This document shows positions 1 through 6,049 of a stretch of DNA of 6,936 nt, in pieces (positions within the stretch are counted from its first letter, which is position 1; each line of letters opens with the position of its first letter). The stretch is from Verrucomicrobiota bacterium (lineage in GTDB: Bacteria > Verrucomicrobiota > Verrucomicrobiia > Verrucomicrobiales > DEV007): contig JAHDCN010000088.1 of NCBI GenBank assembly GCA_020629815.1, positions 1 through 6,936 of the forward strand. The letters run 5' to 3'. Under the pieces are notes generated by a model. It did not search any database and was not told the origin of the DNA. It was given only the letters and a program-made list of their open reading frames with translations. The translations under genes and the position numbers were made by a program.

Positions 1-2
1 AG

Positions 3-476
3 CGGGGCTGTCGTTTTGTGCAGCTGTATCACACCAACTGGGATTCCCACGGCGGCCCCGGCGAGAACCTGAACAATGACTTTGAGAAGGTCTGCCAGGA
101 TGTGGACCAGGCATCGGCCGCATTGATTCTCGATCTAAAAGAAAGAGGTTTGCTCGACGACACTCTGGTGATTTGGGGCGGTGAGTTTGGTCGCACGCCG
201 ATGGGCGAAGTGCGCAAGACAGTGGGCCGGGATCACCACATCGATGCCTTCACCATGTGGATGGCCGGTGGCGGGGTGAAAAAGGGTTACATCCACGGGG
301 AGACCGACGAACTTGGCTTCGGCGTGGTTGACGGCAAAGTTCATGTGCATGATTTGCATGCGACTATCCTGCACCTACTCGGCTTCGATCACGAGCAGCT
401 GACCTACCGTTTCCAGGGCCGGGACTTCCGCTTAACCGATGTGCACGGTCACATCGTTAAGGAGATATTGGCGTAG
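3..476 (+). CDS. DUF1501 family protein, C-terminal part (5' end outside window)
   Basis: The frame is open from the first complete codon, so the true start lies upstream; the GTG at 18 is internal, because the residues before it (RGCRF) complete a family-typical RG.RFVQLYH stretch. About 157 residues remain of a protein that usually has 400-500. Visible motifs are [12 protein letters not shown] near the start, [11 protein letters not shown] about residues 55-65, [17 protein letters not shown] about 75-91, and [18 protein letters not shown] about 116-133. These His/Asp-rich blocks fit the DUF1501 fold, which is related to alkaline phosphatases and sulfatases and probably binds metal. Members are typically Tat-exported and lie beside DUF1549/DUF1553 cytochrome-like genes in Planctomycetota and Verrucomicrobiota; that partner would be upstream and cannot be seen here. 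The substrate is unknown. Family assignment is confident; enzymatic function is not established. Confidence 0.88.
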   Translation, partial: RGCRFVQLYHTNWDSHGGPGENLNNDFEKVCQDVDQASAALILDLKERGLLDDTLVIWGGEFGRTPMGEVRKTVGRDHHIDAFTMWMAGGGVKKGYIHGETDELGFGVVDGKVHVHDLHATILHLLGFDHEQLTYRFQGRDFRLTDVHGHIVKEILA

Positions 477-574
477 GGGCAATCAAAACTCAGAGCTAAG
501 GATTTGCTTCTAAATCTCGCGAGCGTTAGGTTTCTGCGGCTTTGAGTGAGCGTTTGCCCTCTGCCCTCCCTTTC

Positions 575-2182
575 ATGAAAACCTACGATTTTATCGTCAT
601 CGGCAGTGGTATTGCCGGGTTGAGCTTCGCCTTGCGGGCATCACAGTATGGCTCGGTTGGCATTATCACGAAGGACAATGCTGTCGACTCGAACACATCA
701 TGGGCGCAGGGGGGGATTTCCTGTGTGTGGGATTTTGAGGATGATTCTTTTGATCTCCATGTGGAAGACACACTGGATGCGGGAGCGGGTCTGTGCCCGG
801 AAGACGTGGTGCGAACGATTGTCAGTGAAGGTCCGCGGGCGATTAACGAGCTGATCGATTGGGGAGTGGAATTTGATAAGAAGAAAGATGATTCCGGCGA
901 AGAGAAGATTGCTCTGGGCCGTGAAGGTGGGCATACCCGGCGGCGGGTTTTGCATCACAAGGATACAACGGGCAAAGAGATCGAAGACAACTTGCTGGCT
1001 GCGATTCAGGATGCTGAGAATATTGACCTGTTTGAACATCACTATGCGATCGATCTGATCACCACTACCAAGCTTGGTTATGCCTCCGAACCGCGGTGCG
1101 TCGGCTTGTATGCATTGGATGAAAACTCAGGTGAGGTAATTACATTTCGATCTGATCGTGTCATTCTTTGCACCGGAGGGAGTGGGCGGGTGTATCTGTA
1201 TACGACGAATCCTCATGTGGCTTCCGGCGACGGTGTGGCAATGGCGCATCGGGCAGGATGTGAAGTCGCGAACATGGAATTTGTTCAGTTTCATCCGACC
1301 TGTTTGTATCACCACGATCTGAAGTCTTTTCTGATCACTGAAGCGATGCGAGGGGAGGGGGCTGAGCTGTTTGATAAAAACGGCCGGGCCTTCATGAAGG
1401 AATACGATGAGCGGGGTTCGTTGGCTCCGCGCGATATCGTTGCCCGGGCAATTGACCGCGAGATCAAGCGAACCGGTGGCCCCTGTGTTTACCTCGACAT
1501 TACTCACAAGCCAGCCGACTTCGTATCATCCCGCTTTCCCAATATCTATGAAACCTGCCTGACGGTTGGTATCGACATTACCAAAGACAGAATCCCTGTG
1601 GTTCCGGCCGCGCACTATCAATGTGGAGGGGTTTCTACAGATGTGAATGGTCAAACTTCGTTAGACGGTTTATGGGCCGTGGGAGAAGTCGCCTGCACCG
1701 GGCTTCACGGTGCCAACCGACTGGCGAGTAATTCTCTTCTCGAAGGAGTCGTGGTCTCTGACCGGGCTTTGAAAGATTGTTTGGAAACAAACCCACCAGG
1801 TGCCAAAACGGAAAAGATCACGCTTCCTGAATGGGAAAGTGGTGATGTTTCGGATGTCGACGAACTTGTGGTGATTTATCACAACTGGGATGAAATCCGA
1901 CGTCTGATGTGGGACTACGTTTCGATCGTGCGAACGAGTAAACGACTGCAGCGTGCCGCCACCCGTTTGCAGAATTTGCGCAACGAAGTGCAGGAGTTCT
2001 ATTGGAATTTCAAAGTGACCAGTGACCTGCTGGAACTGCGGAATCTGGTCGAAGTGGCTACTTTGATTGTAGATTCCGCCGCGCGGAGGAAAGAGAGCCG
2101 GGGGGCTCATTACACCTTGGATTATCCCGATAAAGATGATCAGAACTGGCGCAAGGATACGGTTCTGAAAAAGTTCGGGTAA
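575..2182 (+). CDS. nadB: L-aspartate oxidase NadB
   Basis: This flavoenzyme oxidises L-aspartate to iminoaspartate, using oxygen or fumarate as acceptor; NadA (quinolinate synthase) then makes quinolinate for NAD. It is cytoplasmic. With the ATG start the protein has 535 residues, close to the roughly 540 of E. coli NadB. The FAD-binding GSGIAG is at residues 10-15, NTSWAQGGI at 40-48, REGGHTRRRVLHHKD at 116-130, EFVQFHPT at 235-242, RGSLAPRDIVARAID at 280-294, HYQCGGV at 347-353, and HGANRLASNSLLEG at 378-391. E118, H240, R286, H347 and R382 fall where the active-site residues of the E. coli enzyme are expected, so it looks intact. The C-terminal helical domain (about 435-515) is of normal type. 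A TTG at 542 would add 11 residues (MSERLPSALPF); the ATG puts the Rossmann strand at the usual distance from the N-terminus. Neither start has a clear Shine-Dalgarno. nadA and nadC are not in the window. Confidence 0.96.
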   Translation: MKTYDFIVIGSGIAGLSFALRASQYGSVGIITKDNAVDSNTSWAQGGISCVWDFEDDSFDLHVEDTLDAGAGLCPEDVVRTIVSEGPRAINELIDWGVEFDKKKDDSGEEKIALGREGGHTRRRVLHHKDTTGKEIEDNLLAAIQDAENIDLFEHHYAIDLITTTKLGYASEPRCVGLYALDENSGEVITFRSDRVILCTGGSGRVYLYTTNPHVASGDGVAMAHRAGCEVANMEFVQFHPTCLYHHDLKSFLITEAMRGEGAELFDKNGRAFMKEYDERGSLAPRDIVARAIDREIKRTGGPCVYLDITHKPADFVSSRFPNIYETCLTVGIDITKDRIPVVPAAHYQCGGVSTDVNGQTSLDGLWAVGEVACTGLHGANRLASNSLLEGVVVSDRALKDCLETNPPGAKTEKITLPEWESGDVSDVDELVVIYHNWDEIRRLMWDYVSIVRTSKRLQRAATRLQNLRNEVQEFYWNFKVTSDLLELRNLVEVATLIVDSAARRKESRGAHYTLDYPDKDDQNWRKDTVLKKFG

Positions 2183-2421
2183 GCGAAATAGGTGACTTTT
2201 ACAATAAGAATGGGGGTCTCTTGTTCGTAACTAAGGTTAGAATGAGGACGGTGACCTGCTTGGAATTTTTGTTTTTTTAGAAAAGTCTTTTCGCGCAAGG
2301 ACCATTTATTAACCTTTATTAAATAAATTCTGGTAATTTAAAAAAATTGTGATTTTTTCCTTTTGTTGGATACTATTATTGGGACCGACTTGATTTTTGA
2401 CTGCTAACTCTGTTTTTCCCG
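2183..2421. other. A+T-rich intergenic region between nadB and the secreted-protein gene
   Basis: This 239-nt gap is much richer in A and T than the flanking genes, most strongly from about 2262 to 2400, with T runs at 2266-2278 and 2353-2358 and an A run at 2341-2346. ATTTATT (2304-2310) and AATAAAT (2322-2328) form an all-A/T inverted repeat around an 11-nt loop. No convincing terminator stem for nadB was found. No ORF of note crosses the gap. It probably carries the promoter of the downstream gene. Confidence 0.6.
2347..2376 (+). promoter_or_regulatory. candidate sigma-70-type promoter for the secreted RlpA-like gene
   Basis: TTGTGA (2347-2352, four of six matches to TTGACA) is followed after 18 nt by TACTAT (2371-2376, four of six to TATAAT). 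An overlapping TATTAT at 2374-2379 matches five of six but gives a 21-nt spacer. A+T-rich sequence lies immediately upstream, as in UP elements. Transcription would start near 2383, leaving a leader of about 40 nt before the GTG at 2422. Such matches arise easily in A+T-rich DNA, so this is only a candidate. Confidence 0.35.
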
Positions 2422-3456
2422 GTGAAAACGACCTCTCTTCACGTTTATCTTTTGCTGTTAGGTGCAGCTGCTGTGTTCATTTGTAGCTCCGCCGGAATGG
2501 TCGCAGCGCAGAATATGCAGGCTGCGGTGAGCGGAACAAGACTGGCCGAGGCGCTGGTCGGCACGGAGGAAAGTGATTCGAAAGAGCTTCCTCTAATTTC
2601 TACCGGTTCGCAGCATCTGGTGCCGGGGGCTTTGCCTGTAGCCCGTCCGTCCTCCTCCTTGCCGCGTGTGTTTGCTCCGACTCGTCCGAGAACGACTTAT
2701 ACCCGTTTTCCTTGGAAGCGGAATATTGTGACGACCGTTTTTTGGGTAGGGGAGACACCGACTCGAAATAATCCGACGCCTAATACCGTCAGCGCCTGGG
2801 ATATGAACTGGACAGCAAACTATGGCGGCTTCGACACCCCGAAGGTATCCGGACGCGATGGCTATCGACCAAAAGATTTCATTCCCCGGCAGAATCCGTT
2901 CTACTTTGCGCTGCCCTACAACGACATTACCCGAACCGGGACGAAGGCCTCTGCGAGAGCAATGATTCCATGGTTCAAAAAGAAATTTTATCGCTCAGGA
3001 AGAACCGTCTTGAAGGGACGCTGGATTGCGATCCGCAAAGGCGATCAGGTTTGCTATGCTCAGTGGGAAGACGTTGGCCCCTTCGAGACCGATAACTATG
3101 AATATGTTTTTGGGGACGCTCGTCCCCGCACAAAAGGAAACGGTGGGGCCGGCCTTGATGTTTCTCCGGCGGTGAAAGATTATCTGGGATTCAGTACCCG
3201 CGCGATTTGCGATTGGCGTTTTGTTGATCTGGATGAGGTGCCGGACGGTCCCTGGAAGACCTGGGGATCGAATAACCCGTTTGCTACAAATTCTCCCGAA
3301 GTAGGCTCTTCATCCGACAGTATTGTCAAAGTCCGCGAGTTGCGTGATCGCATTGCGGCAGGGGAAGTGGAGACGGACTTACCCACGGACACGGAAGAAG
3401 AGGATCAGACGCCAGAGGGAGATTCTCCAAAAGCCAGCGCTGACTCAGTCGAGTAA
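2422..3456 (+). CDS. secreted protein with RlpA-like double-psi beta-barrel-like core
   Basis: A 344-residue protein beginning at GTG. Residues 1-29 form a signal peptide (Lys2, hydrophobic LLLLGAAAVFI, probable cleavage after VAA at 27-29), which supports this start because the next Met (26) would remove it. No Shine-Dalgarno is visible. Residues 30-95 are low-complexity, rich in Ser and Pro. The core at about 100-270 contains FYFALPYNDI (160-169), QWEDVGPFETD (214-224), YVFGDARP (228-235) and GAGLDVSPAVKDYLG (242-256). The pairing of a W.DVGPF strand with a GLD.SPAV..YLG segment resembles the R.GPF...DLS.AAA arrangement of RlpA-type double-psi beta-barrels, so a cell-wall (peptidoglycan) role is possible; this is fold-level inference. 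Asp246 would be the equivalent of the RlpA Asp. The C-terminus (295-344) is acidic and probably disordered. The gene stands alone, with a candidate promoter before it and a terminator-like hairpin starting right after its stop. Confidence 0.85.
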   Translation: MKTTSLHVYLLLLGAAAVFICSSAGMVAAQNMQAAVSGTRLAEALVGTEESDSKELPLISTGSQHLVPGALPVARPSSSLPRVFAPTRPRTTYTRFPWKRNIVTTVFWVGETPTRNNPTPNTVSAWDMNWTANYGGFDTPKVSGRDGYRPKDFIPRQNPFYFALPYNDITRTGTKASARAMIPWFKKKFYRSGRTVLKGRWIAIRKGDQVCYAQWEDVGPFETDNYEYVFGDARPRTKGNGGAGLDVSPAVKDYLGFSTRAICDWRFVDLDEVPDGPWKTWGSNNPFATNSPEVGSSSDSIVKVRELRDRIAAGEVETDLPTDTEEEDQTPEGDSPKASADSVE

Positions 3457-3457
3457 A

Positions 3458-3498
3458 GACCATCTCACCGGTGAAATCGGTAGAAGGGGGCTTTTTTT
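3458..3498 (+). terminator. probable intrinsic terminator of the RlpA-like gene
   Basis: Just after the stop codon (3454-3456) a hairpin can form. ACCG (3467-3470) pairs with CGGT (3478-3481) around loop GTGAAAT; TCT (3463-3465) pairs with AGA (3482-3484) across one bulged C; CC (3460-3461) pairs with GG (3486-3487) across an A/A mismatch. GGGC and a run of seven T (3492-3498) follow. AAAG at 3455-3458 could also pair with CTTT at 3491-3494. The stem is imperfect, but its position and the T run fit a terminator. It is also the left copy of an inverted repeat whose right copy is at 3784-3811. Confidence 0.5.
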
Positions 3499-3584
3499 GG
3501 CCGGGAATTCAGCGCTACGCAGGTATTGGCAGAAGCGGGCAGATTGGCCCAACTGCTTTGTTTTTCGCTTGCAGACGAAATACA

Positions 3585-3602
3585 GCGGGCAGGAGTGCCC
3601 GC
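3585..3602. repeat. perfect GC-rich hairpin inside the composite element
   Basis: GCGGGCA (3585-3591) and TGCCCGC (3596-3602) are perfect complements around a 4-nt GGAG loop. Fifty bases upstream the related AGCGGGCAG (3534-3542) is followed by GCCC (3547-3550), giving a weaker hairpin (GGGC, 6-nt loop, GCCC), as if it were a decayed copy. Short GC-rich hairpins of this kind are typical REP-like units. Confidence 0.55.
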
Positions 3603-3610
3603 ACCCCAGG

Positions 3611-3767
3611 CATCGTCATTTCGACGAGGCACGAGGAGAAATCTCGCGTATGGCTTTCACTGTAGGTAAAGGCGAAGTCGAAGGCTTCGATGTCGACTTT
3701 CTGGCAGATGACAGGCATTCGACCTGCGCGAGATCTCTCCCTCGCAAGCTCCATCGAGATGACGATG
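3611..3767. repeat. long imperfect inverted repeat with ~40-nt arms
   Basis: The left arm (3611-3648, 38 nt) and right arm (3727-3767, 41 nt) are imperfect reverse complements separated by 78 nt. The outer ends match as CATCGTCAT.TCGA and the inner ends as AGA.ATCTCGCG; the middle is diverged, with small indels. From memory, TCATTTCGA...GAGAAATCTC is a recurrent type of intergenic repeat in unrelated bacterial genomes, which supports a REP/MITE reading, but that was not checked. The spacer carries further symmetry: AAGTCGA (3675-3681) with TCGACTT (3693-3699), and the palindrome TCGAAGGCTTCGA (3678-3690), so the whole could fold into one long cruciform. Confidence 0.6.
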
Positions 3768-3782
3768 GGTGAGCGCCCTGCT

Positions 3783-3807
3783 ATTCTACCATTTTCACCG
3801 GTAGAAT
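3783..3807 (-). terminator. hairpin after the DUF4230-like gene, possible 3'-end/terminator structure
   Basis: ATTCTACC (3783-3790) and GGTAGAAT (3800-3807) form a perfect 8-bp stem around a 9-nt loop. Read on the minus strand it begins 20 nt after the stop of the DUF4230-like gene and has the same ACCGGTGAAA core as the hairpin after the converging gene. No T run follows on the minus strand, so it is not a textbook intrinsic terminator; it could act as an RNA 3'-end stabiliser or simply be the right end of the repeat element. Confidence 0.4.
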
Positions 3808-3827
3808 GGTCTAATATCCAGGCTTTT

Positions 3828-4643
3828 TCAGTCCGAGCTCGGCTCCAGCTTTTGTTGGGTTCCAGGTGTTTCCAGTTCACGTGCAATGCGTAAGGTGGCA
3901 ACTTGATTGCTGAGGCTTTCCTCGCGTTTTTCATCGGAAAAGCGGACCACAATTTCTTCGAACTTTTCCGGCCCCCAACCTTCCCGGGTCATCAACCAGG
4001 TTTTGACAAACTTGGCTACAGCCACCCGGGAATCTTCCCGAACTTTCGCGAGGGCCTTTTCTGATTTTGCTCTACTCCCCAGTCCGGCGGTTACGGTTTT
4101 CTCCAGTTCCGCCAAGTTTTCCTCTGCGTCCCAGCGGGCCCATCCTGCTTCGGTTTTCTTCTCCATCTTCCCGGTATCAAAAGCGACCGGCAGACTCGGG
4201 TTTACCGGCGGAGCCAACACCAGCAGACGGTTGTCATCGGTGGTGAGGAACCACTCGCCGAGCAGATCGATGTGATAGCGGTAGGTGGCTGGAACTGAGA
4301 TTTCAGAAACGGTTGTGCCCAGAGGCATTTTCTTGCCGAACATTTCGAGAGATGTCTTGCGAGTGAATTTCTCGGTCGCAGTGGCGGTGGAAACTTCTAA
4401 AATGTTGCCACGAGTAGCCTTTGATTCCATCTCACGGAATTCAATGAAGGTTTCGACCACCTCATCCGGTTTAAAAGCTGTGACGATATCAGTGATGGTC
4501 TGCTTGCCCGAGTCGATGCTGTGTTTCGCAATCCAAATGAATGAGCCATACACAATCAAGGCAGCTGCAATCAGGATCACAAACAGCCAGAACACTTTGT
4601 TCCAGGGGCTGGAGCTTTGTTGCGTATTTTCGTCTTCGGGCAT
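3828..4643 (-). CDS. membrane-anchored DUF4230-like protein
   Basis: A 271-residue protein. After a short polar N-terminus, residues 17-39 form one strong transmembrane helix; the rest probably lies outside the cytoplasmic membrane, since no cluster of positive charge follows the helix. Residues about 50-220 (VETFIEFREMES, TVSEISVPATYRYHIDL at 111-127, LLVLAPPVNPSLPV at 140-153, then a charged helix ending AVAKFVKTWLM at 208-218) resemble the layout of DUF4230 proteins: a single helix followed by a beta-rich domain with a conserved Y..HIDL-type strand. No catalytic motif is seen and the family has no established function. The C-terminal tail (240-271) is polar. It is the last gene of a packed minus-strand group, starting 23 nt after the previous stop. 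No useful Shine-Dalgarno precedes the ATG. The DUF4230 label is from remembered pattern and is moderate to low in certainty; the gene itself is firm. Confidence 0.8.
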   Translation of the reverse strand: MPEDENTQQSSSPWNKVFWLFVILIAAALIVYGSFIWIAKHSIDSGKQTITDIVTAFKPDEVVETFIEFREMESKATRGNILEVSTATATEKFTRKTSLEMFGKKMPLGTTVSEISVPATYRYHIDLLGEWFLTTDDNRLLVLAPPVNPSLPVAFDTGKMEKKTEAGWARWDAEENLAELEKTVTAGLGSRAKSEKALAKVREDSRVAVAKFVKTWLMTREGWGPEKFEEIVVRFSDEKREESLSNQVATLRIARELETPGTQQKLEPSSD

Positions 4644-4666
4644 GTTCCGAAGTGGGGTAAGTTTTC

Positions 4667-5125
4667 TTAGCGATAGGCGTAAATTACGGCCCAGTCTTGC
4701 GGCGTTTCGACTTCTGCGGAAAGGGAAATACGGAGAAAGTAGAGCCCGGTTTTCTCGGGTTTTATCGTCGTGGCGACTACGTTCTTCCTGTCCAGATCAC
4801 GTTTCAGTGATTTCACAAAATTCCCGTCGCTGTCATAGACATGGATCGCGATATCAGCCTGGCGGTCGGGGACGGCATACCAAAAGCGGTATTCGTTTCT
4901 CTTGAAGAGCTGCACCTGAATGATCTTCGCTTTTCCAGGGTCGAGCATGCCACGCCACCAGGACTGTCGCAGCACAAAAGCCTCGTTTCCGGACAGATCG
5001 AGAATCGCCTCGTTCTGTGCCAGCACCTTTGTTTCGTTGAAAGTGGAAGCATCACTCGCGCTACCTGTCCTGACTGCAATCAGGATCAGTAAAAACAAAA
5101 AGGTAATGAACGTATTATTCCGCAT
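4667..5125 (-). CDS. small secreted beta-rich protein (PPC-like fold possible)
   Basis: I do not recognise a named family. The 152-residue protein starts with a signal peptide (MRNN, then the hydrophobic stretch at 5-18, cleavage likely after SAS at 22-24). The mature part is beta-rich: IIQVQLFKRNEYRFWYAVP (68-86), ADIAIHVYDSDGNFVKSL (90-107), KTGLYFLRISL (125-135), WAVIYAYR at the end. The run of strands with a D.DGN turn and a GLYFLRI strand recalls the pre-peptidase C-terminal (PPC) beta-sandwich, a binding rather than catalytic fold; this is inference. A start three codons earlier (ATG at 5134) is possible, but only the ATG at 5125 has a spaced Shine-Dalgarno (GGTGGA). It overlaps the upstream gene by 11 nt, which suggests translational coupling, and is followed after 23 nt by the DUF4230-like gene. 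Confidence 0.8.
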   Translation of the reverse strand: MRNNTFITFLFLLILIAVRTGSASDASTFNETKVLAQNEAILDLSGNEAFVLRQSWWRGMLDPGKAKIIQVQLFKRNEYRFWYAVPDRQADIAIHVYDSDGNFVKSLKRDLDRKNVVATTIKPEKTGLYFLRISLSAEVETPQDWAVIYAYR

Positions 5126-5951
5126 AAATAGCATCCACCAGTCCGGTGGTTTGAGTATAAATTTCCTTCACATTTTCGAGACTGATCATTCCGGCGTCAT
5201 CGGTTTGCATAAGCTCCTCGAGTCCGGACAGAGTCTTTTCGATCTCCAGAAAGAAGGAGCCATTCTTTGAAGTCTCAGGGAGGTTTTCAAAGCGGATACG
5301 TAGCTGGCGAACCAAGCCCGGTTGGTTCAATAGGTCGGATCCGTCCTTGGAATAGGTTTCACTGAGAATCTCGGACAAGGTCTCTGTGCCGCCAAGCCAA
5401 CCACCGAGGCTAACCAGAGTGGAGAGATCATCGTCCCGCAGTTCCTCCATCTTATCGAGTACGGTTTGTCGAACCCGGTCCAGCTCTGACCGAACATCTT
5501 TCCAGCGGTTGCTGTAGGCAGCGGTTTCGATCGAAGTGGCGTGTTTCTCGACAGAAGCGCCCACTCCCAGTGCCTTTGCTACTTTCATAACGGCTAAACC
5601 CGTTCTGCGGACATCGCCTTTGTCTCGCTCCTGCACTGCGATAAACCCGGTCGAGACAATGTGGCCGAAAATCAGAGCGGTGCGTGCCCGGTTGGTGTTC
5701 AGGGTTACGCTGCGAAATTCGGTTCTGCCGTCCCAGTTGGTAACACCGATCTGGCTCAAAGAATTGAAGATTTCCAGAGGAATGGGGACAATCAGTTCGT
5801 CCACAATATCGAGTTCTTCGTCTTCGAGTTTCAGAGACTGGGGCACGGGTATTGACTCCGCGGGCGCGGGCTCGGTCTCTTCATCCTGAGCCAACACGGC
5901 AGCAGGAATCAAAAACGCTGACAAGAGGGGAATCAGCACCTTCCATTTCAT
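5115..5951 (-). CDS. secreted, mostly helical hypothetical protein
   Basis: No named family is recognised. From the ATG at 5951 the protein has 278 residues, with a signal peptide at 1-21 (MKWKV then LIPLLSAFLIPAAV, cleavage after VLA), an acidic, Pro-rich linker (22-50), and a globular, mainly helical body. Notable segments are VPIPLEIFNSLSQIG (56-70), ALIFGHIVSTGFIAVQ (92-107), VMKVAKALGVG (121-131), LSTLVSLGGWLGGTETLSEI (176-195) and YSKDGSDLLNQPGLV (200-214). No catalytic motif is visible. The same frame is open to an ATG at 6002 (295 residues), but the extra 17 residues (MKPYFLLPNRHSHQRFP) are not signal-like and would bury the signal peptide, so 5951 is chosen. It overlaps the following gene by 11 nt and starts 98 nt after panC. 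It probably works in the periplasm with the next two gene products; the process is unknown. Confidence 0.82.
   Translation of the reverse strand: MKWKVLIPLLSAFLIPAAVLAQDEETEPAPAESIPVPQSLKLEDEELDIVDELIVPIPLEIFNSLSQIGVTNWDGRTEFRSVTLNTNRARTALIFGHIVSTGFIAVQERDKGDVRRTGLAVMKVAKALGVGASVEKHATSIETAAYSNRWKDVRSELDRVRQTVLDKMEELRDDDLSTLVSLGGWLGGTETLSEILSETYSKDGSDLLNQPGLVRQLRIRFENLPETSKNGSFFLEIEKTLSGLEELMQTDDAGMISLENVKEIYTQTTGLVDAIYAE
5134..5139 (-). promoter_or_regulatory. Shine-Dalgarno deciding the start at 5125
   Basis: On the minus strand GGTGGA lies 8 nt before the ATG at 5125, inside the end of the upstream gene. The alternative ATG at 5134 directly abuts this purine stretch and would have no usable spacing. 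This favours 5125 and reinitiation by ribosomes finishing the upstream gene at 5115. Confidence 0.45.
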
Positions 5952-5981
5952 AGGGAAACGTTGATGGGAATGGCGATTTGG

Positions 5982-6027
5982 CAACAGGAAGTAAGGCTTC
6001 ATTTTCAGGAGAGTTGGATTCCTGTTG
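5982..6027. repeat. 9-bp perfect inverted repeat between panC and the secreted-protein gene
   Basis: CAACAGGAA (5982-5990) and TTCCTGTTG (6019-6027) are exact reverse complements separated by 28 nt. They lie in the leader between the panC stop (6050) and the chosen start at 5951, and span the alternative ATG at 6002. No T run follows on the minus strand, so it is not an intrinsic terminator. It could be an operator for a dimeric regulator or an RNA stem in the leader, or chance. Confidence 0.4.
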
Positions 6028-6049
6028 GACGAGCCGATTTGAGAAAATT

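Larger units (their letters stand above)
3457..3827. repeat. composite palindromic intergenic element between convergent genes (REP/MITE-like)
   Basis: This 371-nt stretch has no credible gene but is dense in inverted repeats. From outside in: diverged 28-nt inverted copies at 3458-3485 and 3784-3811 (23 of 28 positions agree by eye); a direct repeat AGCGGGCAG at 3534-3542 and 3584-3592; a perfect hairpin at 3585-3602; a pair of inverted arms at 3611-3648 and 3727-3767; and nested palindromes at 3675-3699. No transposase, coding remnant or clear target-site duplication is visible. It lies between the 3' ends of two converging genes, where insertion is harmless and strong RNA structure can stop both transcripts. 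Calling it a mobile or REP-type repeat is inference; its copy number in the genome would decide. Confidence 0.55.

Noticed and set aside
542..574. TTG start for nadB
   Set aside because: It adds 11 residues with no family counterpart and has no better ribosome site; the ATG at 575 gives the usual N-terminus.
698..1042. Minus-strand ORFs antisense to nadB (also 1127-1507 and 1670-2110)
   Set aside because: nadB is certain on the plus strand; these are reverse-frame shadows without motifs.
2226..2278. Possible terminator after nadB (AAGGT with ACCT before a T-rich run)
   Set aside because: The stem is only about 4 bp around a long loop, and the T run is separated from it; not enough to call.
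3611..3767. CRISPR-like or phage attachment interpretation of the repeats
   Set aside because: The repeats are inverted and imperfect, only two arms exist, there are no regular spacers, no cas or integrase genes and no tRNA nearby.
3323..3772. Plus-strand ORF of 149 codons
   Set aside because: It begins inside the RlpA-like gene in another frame and continues through the palindromic repeats; its Arg-rich, irregular composition is typical of a chance frame.
3515..3952. Minus-strand ORF of 145 codons across the intergenic region
   Set aside because: It overlaps the DUF4230-like gene in another frame and runs through the inverted repeats; the translation has no domain-like pattern and no credible start signal.
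4285..4905. Plus-strand ORF of 206 codons
   Set aside because: It lies antisense to two well-supported minus-strand genes with signal or membrane segments; it looks like a shadow frame.
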